A stretch of DNA of 64,000 bases from an uncultured Oscillospiraceae bacterium. Its GTDB lineage: Bacteria > Bacillota > Clostridia > Oscillospirales > Oscillospiraceae. A program made the position numbers and the translations under genes. The stretch spans positions 8,482-72,481 of the forward strand of contig CAJUFJ010000009.1 of assembly GCA_910585815.1 (NCBI GenBank), written 5' to 3'. Below the pieces are notes generated by a model. The model did not search any database, was not told where the DNA came from, and saw only the letters and a program-made list of their open reading frames with translations. Within the stretch, counting starts at the first letter, position 1. Each line of letters opens with the position of its first letter. Positions 61,201 through 64,000 of the stretch are shown in pieces.

Positions 61201-62423
61201 TCCATCCAGGCCGCCCCCTCCGCCCCCATGGGAGCGCCGCTGTCGGGCAGGTCGGCCACCACCCCCAGCCGCAGCTCCGGCCCGGCGTCCCGGTTGGCCA
61301 GGCGGTAGCGCTCCAGCAGGGCGGCCAGCTTCGGGCCGCTGTCCTCTCCGGTGAGGAGGGACACCACCACGCACAGGGTGCGGCCCTCTTTGGGGATGCC
61401 CCCCTCCAGCTCCATCCGGGGCACCGGGCGGGGAGGCACCAGCCGAACCAGCAGGAAGTCCAGCACGTTTTTTACGATGTCAGACAAAGGCAGAATCAGC
61501 AGCAGGGCGGCCAGCGGGGTCCCCGCAATCTGCCACAGGGCCAGGGCGGCAATCAGGGACAGGCCCAGCACCACGACCCCGTAGCTCACCCCGGAGCGGG
61601 AACGCTCCGCCCGCCCCAAAGGCTCCCGATAGAGATACCAGCCCACATGGCGGCGGGGGCCCTCCCCCTTCTGTGCCAGGTCGATGGCCTGACGGGCGGT
61701 CTGGCCCTCCTCCATGCGGTATTTTCTGGCCAGCTTGCACACCCTCTGCCGGTAGCGGCGGCGGGTGTCCTCGTCCATGTGGGGATAGTGGCCCGAGGGG
61801 TCCTGATTCAGCACCCGCTCCACCCGGCTGGCCCCCTCCAGAAGGGAGCTCCACTCCGTCCCGGACAGGGCCCGCAGGGCAGCAAAGATGGGCCCCATCT
61901 CCTCGGGGGGCACCCGGTTCTCTTTGAAGGCGCTCACATCGCCGCACAGCCCAGCCAGCCGCTCCACCAGCGCCCCGGCCAGGGCGGGGACGAACAGGGA
62001 CAGCTCCCGCTCCGTCAACGGGCACACCGACTGGAAGCCCTCCAGGTAGAGGGCCAGCCGCTCCTGGTCCAGATCGGGGGCGGCCCACAGGGCGCTCCGG
62101 GCGCACCGCTGGAGGAGTGCGCCGCCCTCCCGGCTCCCCCGGAGGGGCTTTCCGCCTTTAAACGCCTCCCGGGCCTGCTCCCCCTCCCGGACGGCCAGGT
62201 AGTGGTTGTCCAGCAGCCACTCCACCGCCCCGGGGACAGTGGTCTGGCCGGCGCTCCATAGATTCAGCGCCTCCTGGGCCCGGCGCACCTGTTTCAGATC
62301 CGCTTTCAGCCCCCGGGTCAGGGTGCGGCAGGAGACCGTCCCCTCCAGCTTCAGCTCTCTGGCCGCGTTGGCGGCGTATTGCTTCAAATGGGCGTCGTCC
62401 ATGGGGATGTGGGGGGTATTCAT
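55230..62423 (-). CDS. ndvB: Cyclic beta-1,2-glucan synthase (NdvB/Cgs type)
   Basis: A 2397-residue membrane protein. Order: N-terminal helical region (1-270), membrane helices (about 280-330), GT84 glycosyltransferase domain with LDSDTSLN (484), ILSHDLLEG (596) and HRWIRGDWQ (632), and more membrane helices to about 860. Then comes a glucoamylase-like domain (about 1000-1260), carbohydrate-binding and GH94 domains with WWHPPQGAG (about 1998) and catalytic GGGDWNDGMD (about 2094). It would polymerise UDP-glucose, trim and cyclise a beta-1,2-glucan. Somewhat shorter than the 2800-residue proteobacterial enzymes. A TGTAGGG-type palindrome is inserted in frame at 56924-56947. ATG 62423 has AGGAGG upstream. 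Confidence 0.9.
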   Translation of the reverse strand: MNTPHIPMDDAHLKQYAANAARELKLEGTVSCRTLTRGLKADLKQVRRAQEALNLWSAGQTTVPGAVEWLLDNHYLAVREGEQAREAFKGGKPLRGSREGGALLQRCARSALWAAPDLDQERLALYLEGFQSVCPLTERELSLFVPALAGALVERLAGLCGDVSAFKENRVPPEEMGPIFAALRALSGTEWSSLLEGASRVERVLNQDPSGHYPHMDEDTRRRYRQRVCKLARKYRMEEGQTARQAIDLAQKGEGPRRHVGWYLYREPLGRAERSRSGVSYGVVVLGLSLIAALALWQIAGTPLAALLLILPLSDIVKNVLDFLLVRLVPPRPVPRMELEGGIPKEGRTLCVVVSLLTGEDSGPKLAALLERYRLANRDAGPELRLGVVADLPDSGAPMGAEGAAWMDSARKVIDALNEKYGGGFYLFFRTPAFSKRDERYMGWERKRGALTELVRLLKGKHTGLEVKAGERGWLREVNCVITLDSDTSLNVGTARELTGAMLHPLNQPVIDPKKRIVTAGHALFQPRVAVELEAANKSFFAKIFGGLGGVDPYGSAASDVYHDLFDQGTYTGKGVFSVDAFYTCLSDRFPDNAILSHDLLEGSYLRAGLLGEVELTDGCPWQVYGYFARLHRWIRGDWQLLPWLGRRVPDGQGGREDNPLPPLAKWKILDNLRRSLSPIFTLLTLVLGMCFSGTVFAWAGGVAVVAAASNLLLSGAELAVRRSGKRRRYHSTVIAGLAGAILQTAIQLIFLPYQAYISLTAVCSALWRMTVSHKNLLAWVTAAQTEKGKGSIPFYYKKAWFSAAVGIFVVLFAQLRFGRAVGLVWLLAPVLAWAVSRPSGHGKALPPADRAFLLHQATLIWRYFDKFLREEDHYLPPDNWQEQPGPVLARRTSPTNIGMALLSAMAAADLDILPRKRAVELISHILDTVEGLDKWKGHLYNWYDTSSAKPLHPRYVSTVDSGNLRGCLIALREGLYQWGETALAQRAEKLSNAMDCAPLFDRERRLFSIGYEVEQERLTDGFYDLMASEARQTSFISVARGEVPARHWRRLGRMLLGDNDYCGMASWTGTMFEYFMPNLLLPCEPNSFLYETLSFCVYAQKRRGYKTKRPWGISESGFYAFDPGMNYQYKAHGVQALGLKRGLDTELVVSPYSSFLALLLAPRSALRNLRRLRDMGLEGRYGLYEAVDYTPARLSGEEDREVVRSYMSHHLGMSLVAIDNVLRDNVMQKRFMKDCDMSAYRELLQERVPVGTPIMRQEERDVPAKFRPAAGPALVRDGEGFGRRYPQCHLLSNGSYSLLACDNGLTMSRAGENAITLARPGEYCAPAGVSVFFNGPSGLMGLTPAPLYQSGTACRWTFDASGASWYAEKDGLSVRIALTVPRRENGELRRVELTWKGKKRLEGELLFYCEPVLCSQRDFDAHPAFSRLFLECSLEGNGALFHRRPRGNEEGPYLSAAWTGENASASLDRSAALGRGGLRALANRTSGPLENGAGSDPCLMVRIPVSLKEGEKGRFSMALALGDSPAAAQAGSRRMVEGREGGPASLAPLAQKLALSEGEALAAFGLLARLASAEEGAERPPQNALWPYGISGDLPIAAGQLSGPDDVEQAALWCRWHQFLSRAGYPFDLVLLLEEGGDYRRPLRSALTEELKKLGAESVLGARGGIHLANPDAAPVVLAWAKAVLPVEDGALDGPFKSEIITPPAPVNLSPDPALWTMEGDTVTIHCGEQLPPVGWSQVLCNPNFGWLTDETGAGFLWSGGNAREGRLSPWGNDTLAVGGQETIMVNLNGQDIPVFAAGDGCPCAVTYGPGFARWEKKLEETSKTGGHRPPLLVVEGFVPMDENRRILRFTLTGASGRLVYQLGEGEPLSAALNDGQPVSLVTKERAGRPCSRFFREDFRAEQERTLAWWGDKVSGLTVTTPDGALDRYLNGWCLYQVIACRLMARTSQYQNGGAFGFRDQLQDSAALVYCWPERTREQLLLAASRQFEEGDVQHWWHPPQGAGVRTRISDDLLWLPWVLCRYCTVTGDWSVLEEEVPYLAARSLELGEKDRYEVPGVSEVRESLYRHGLAAILCALGRGTGPQGLARMGGGDWNDGMDKVEGESEWLTWFLAAVLQDFAVLCRRMDEEARADDLLRQADVLIQAAQSAWDGGWYRRGYYADGTPLGSAESGQCQIDSIAQSFALFPGGTDRKRGDQAVSAALDRLFDREAGVVRLFDPAFDGQGDKDPGYIKGYPAGVRENGGQYTHASVWLAMACFRLDRPADGWAILKALLPEGHRTDIYRAEPYVIAADVSYAPGRVGRAGWSWYTGAAGWYWQVAVQELLGLRVTENRLTVEPNLPPDWPGYEAKWELPKGTLTIAVRRTGTYAAVLDGKAVKEGVPLAGLTGDHRLEVTV
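56924..56947. repeat. GTAGGG-edged palindrome inside the glucan synthase gene
   Basis: GTAGGGGCGGCC, TGT, GGCCGCCCG. Same design as the intergenic palindromes but within coding sequence, where it is read on the minus strand as TGGHRPPLL without breaking the frame. It falls in a likely surface loop between domains. Confidence 0.75.
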
Positions 62424-62450
62424 AACAGAGGCCTCCTGAAAAAGGAATTT

Positions 62451-62572
62451 TAGGCTCCCCCCTCCGTGGGGGATCTGTCGAGTGGAGCGAGACTGAGGGG
62501 GGAAACATTCCGCCCCCCTCCGTCAGCGGCTTTGCCGCTGCCACCTCCCCCACAAGGGGGGAGGCTTTTTTC
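62451..62572. repeat. Palindromic element, variant C
   Basis: About 120 bp with the same plan as families A and B but other sequences. Left: GGCTCCCCCC..GGGGGAT hairpin, a GTC..GAC hairpin, TGAGGGG. Right, inverted: CCCCTCCGTCA, a GCGGC/GCCGC hairpin, and a CCTCCCCC/GGGGGAGG hairpin ending AGGCTTTTTT. It lies between the glucan synthase start and the ylxM promoter. Confidence 0.75.
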
Positions 62573-62594
62573 AAGTTTCCCCCGCCTCTGGCGG

Positions 62595-62625
62595 AATATA
62601 CCAAAAGGGCCGTGCCCGCCGTCAA
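62595..62625 (-). promoter_or_regulatory. Possible promoter of the glucan synthase gene
   Basis: Minus strand: TTGACG (62625-62620), 19 bases, TATATT (62600-62595). Spacing is longer than optimal; divergent from the ylxM promoter. Confidence 0.4.
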
Positions 62626-62635
62626 GTATTTTGGC

Positions 62636-62664
62636 TTGACAAACAGGGCAAAATGTGGTAGACT
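62636..62664 (+). promoter_or_regulatory. Promoter of the ylxM-ffh operon
   Basis: TTGACA (62636-62641), 17 bases, TAGACT (62659-62664); predicted start about 62671. Confidence 0.85.
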
Positions 62665-62668
62665 CCCA

Positions 62669-62697
62669 AATGTAAAGTTATTCAGCTTTACATTTTT
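62669..62697 (+). promoter_or_regulatory. Terminator-like hairpin at the 5' end of the ylxM-ffh mRNA
   Basis: AATGTAAAG (62669-62677) and CTTTACATT (62686-62694) form a 9-bp stem with an 8-base loop followed by TTTAC. Placed between start point and Shine-Dalgarno, it may act as attenuator or 5' stabiliser. Confidence 0.55.
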
Positions 62698-62719
62698 ACT
62701 GTGAAGGAGGTCGTACTCC

Positions 62720-63085
62720 ATGAAAAGTCAGGCCTACCGCATGACCATGCTCTTTGATTTCTACGGCGACATACTGACAGACCGCCAGAAGGAGTTTTAC
62801 GACCTCTACTACAACGAGGACCTGTCCCTGGGGGAGATCGCCGAGAACTACGGCATCACCCGTCAGGGCGTGCGGGACGTAATCGTCCGGGCGGAGGCCG
62901 TTCTCACCGAGCTGGAGGACAAAACCGGACTGATTAAGCGGTTCCACACCATGCGGTCCCAGCTGGAGCAGGTGCACGAAGACGCCTGCCGGATGGTGGA
63001 GCTGTCCGCCCGGCAGGACAGCGAGGAGCTGGAAGCCCTCGCCCTCCGGGTTCGGGACACCGCGGCCGCCCTGCTGAAGGAGTAA
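62720..63085 (+). CDS. ylxM: YlxM, SRP-associated DNA-binding-like protein
   Basis: A 121-residue UPF0122 protein (YRMTMLFDFYGDILTDRQKEF, then LSLGEIAENYGITRQGVRDVIVRAEAVL), a sigma region 4-like helix-turn-helix. It is encoded before ffh in most Firmicutes and in streptococci was reported to modulate SRP activity. ATG 62720 follows GAAGGAGG. ffh starts four bases after its stop. Confidence 0.93.
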   Translation: MKSQAYRMTMLFDFYGDILTDRQKEFYDLYYNEDLSLGEIAENYGITRQGVRDVIVRAEAVLTELEDKTGLIKRFHTMRSQLEQVHEDACRMVELSARQDSEELEALALRVRDTAAALLKE

Positions 63086-63089
63086 GCTC

Positions 63090-64000
63090 ATGGCATTTGA
63101 AGGACTTTCTGAAAAGCTGTCCGCCGCCTTTAAAAAGCTGAGGGGCAAGGGCCGGCTGTCCGAGGCCGACGTGAAGGAGGCCATGCGGGAGATTCGCCTG
63201 GCTCTGCTGGAAGCCGACGTCAGCTTTAAGGTGGTCAAGCAGTTTGTGGCCCAGGTCACCGAGAAGGCCGTGGGGGCCGACGTGCTGGAGGCCCTCTCCC
63301 CCGCCCAGCAGATTATCAAAATCGTCAACCAGGAGCTCACCGAGCTGATGGGCGGGTCGACGGCCAAGCTGGCCATCGCCTCCAAGCCCCCCACGGTGGT
63401 GATGATGGTGGGTCTCCAGGGCGCGGGCAAGACCACCAACGGCGCCAAGCTGGCCGGTCTGATGAAAAAGCAGAACGGCAAGCGGCCCCTGCTGGCCGCC
63501 TGCGATATCTACCGCCCCGCCGCCATCCAGCAGCTGGAGGTGGTGGGCAAGCAGCTGGACATCCCCGTTTTCCAGATGGGCCAGGCCAACCCGGTGGACA
63601 TCGCCAGGGCCGCCGTGGAGCACGCCACGGCCCACGGCAACGACATGGTGTTTCTGGACACCGCCGGCCGGCTCCACGTGGACGAGGCCCTGATGGACGA
63701 GTTGCGCAACATCAAGGCCGCGGTGGCCCCCACCGAGATCCTTCTCGTGGTGGACGCCATGATCGGCCAGGACGCGGTAAACGCCGCCAAGGCCTTTGAC
63801 GATGCCCTGGACATCGACGGCGTGGTCCTCACCAAGCTGGACGGCGACGCCCGAGGCGGCGCAGCCCTGTCCATCAAAGCGGTTACCGGCAAGCCCATCA
63901 AGTTTGTGGGCGTAGGGGAAAAGCTGGACCAGATCGAGGTCTTCCACCCCGACCGCATGGCCAGCCGCATCCTGGGCATGGGGGACATGCTCTCCCTCAT
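63090..64000 (+). CDS. ffh: Signal recognition particle GTPase Ffh (3' end missing)
   Basis: The first 303 residues of Ffh: the N domain (FEGLSEKLSAAFKKLRGKGRLSEADVKEAMREIRLALLEADV) and most of the G domain, with P-loop GLQGAGKTTNGAKL, DIYRPAAIQQL, DTAGRLHVD and TKLDGDARGGAALS. Ffh with 4.5S/scRNA delivers nascent membrane and secretory proteins to FtsY. The M domain lies beyond the window. Read at ATG 63090 with AAGGAG upstream, inside the end of ylxM. Confidence 0.97.
   Translation, partial: MAFEGLSEKLSAAFKKLRGKGRLSEADVKEAMREIRLALLEADVSFKVVKQFVAQVTEKAVGADVLEALSPAQQIIKIVNQELTELMGGSTAKLAIASKPPTVVMMVGLQGAGKTTNGAKLAGLMKKQNGKRPLLAACDIYRPAAIQQLEVVGKQLDIPVFQMGQANPVDIARAAVEHATAHGNDMVFLDTAGRLHVDEALMDELRNIKAAVAPTEILLVVDAMIGQDAVNAAKAFDDALDIDGVVLTKLDGDARGGAALSIKAVTGKPIKFVGVGEKLDQIEVFHPDRMASRILGMGDMLSL

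Overview
The window is a 64 kb piece of a high-GC, low-GC-clade-type Firmicute chromosome. The gene content points to an anaerobic, spore-forming gut clostridium of the Oscillospiraceae (Flavonifractor/Intestinimonas/Lawsonibacter-like): spoIVA, a SipL-type SPOCS/LysM protein, a YlmC-type sporulation protein, AddAB instead of RecBCD, YmfF/YmfH peptidases, a flavodiiron-rubredoxin protein and strong Shine-Dalgarno sequences. The genus is inference; no rRNA or tRNA gene is visible. Both window ends cut genes: an ABC transporter at the left and ffh at the right.

Layout. 1-1.6 kb: the 3' part of a glycine betaine/choline permease-receptor fusion and ylmC. 1.9-11.8 kb (minus): guaB, then addB, a pyridoxamine kinase and addA. 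11.9-13.2 kb: an AT-rich island with a SUKH immunity gene and an HNH nuclease toxin gene. 13.3-20.7 kb (minus): acyl-ACP thioesterase, a CpXC zinc protein, two secreted stalk-domain paralogues on either side of glpK, and a gamma-glutamyltransferase. Between the second paralogue and ggt lies a compact locus with a 20-residue peptide gene and a convergent antisense transcription unit; it looks like a type I toxin-antitoxin system and is the strongest candidate for something undescribed. 20.7-25.1 kb: XRE regulator and an Hsp70/membrane J-protein pair. 25.7-34.2 kb: small membrane protein, spoIVA, a SUV3-like RNA helicase, a flagellin-framed giant protein and sipL; spoIVA and sipL both have sigma-E-type promoters. 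34.4-43.9 kb: two ECF sigma/anti-sigma pairs around a CPBP protease, a uvrC-rsmD-coaD operon and an HPr gene. 44-48.5 kb: yebC, a small XRE/membrane-protein module with a vestigial duplicate, HD protein, DegV, GNAT and trmD. 48.7-55.2 kb: flavodiiron protein, then ymfF-ymfH-lgt-folD and a methyltransferase. 55.2-62.4 kb: one 2397-residue cyclic beta-1,2-glucan synthase (NdvB type). 62.7-64 kb: ylxM-ffh.

Two kinds of dispersed palindromic DNA fill the intergenic space. The first is a superfamily of 120-230 bp elements whose ends each carry two hairpins (five copies). The second is a family of about 25-30 bp palindromes with a constant TGTAGGG edge and variable arms, one copy of which lies in frame inside the glucan synthase gene.

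Most genes are housekeeping or sporulation genes in short co-directional operons. Sigma-A promoters with 17-bp spacing and intrinsic terminators can be read directly for many of them. Starts were chosen by Shine-Dalgarno spacing and family length, so several differ from the longest open frame.
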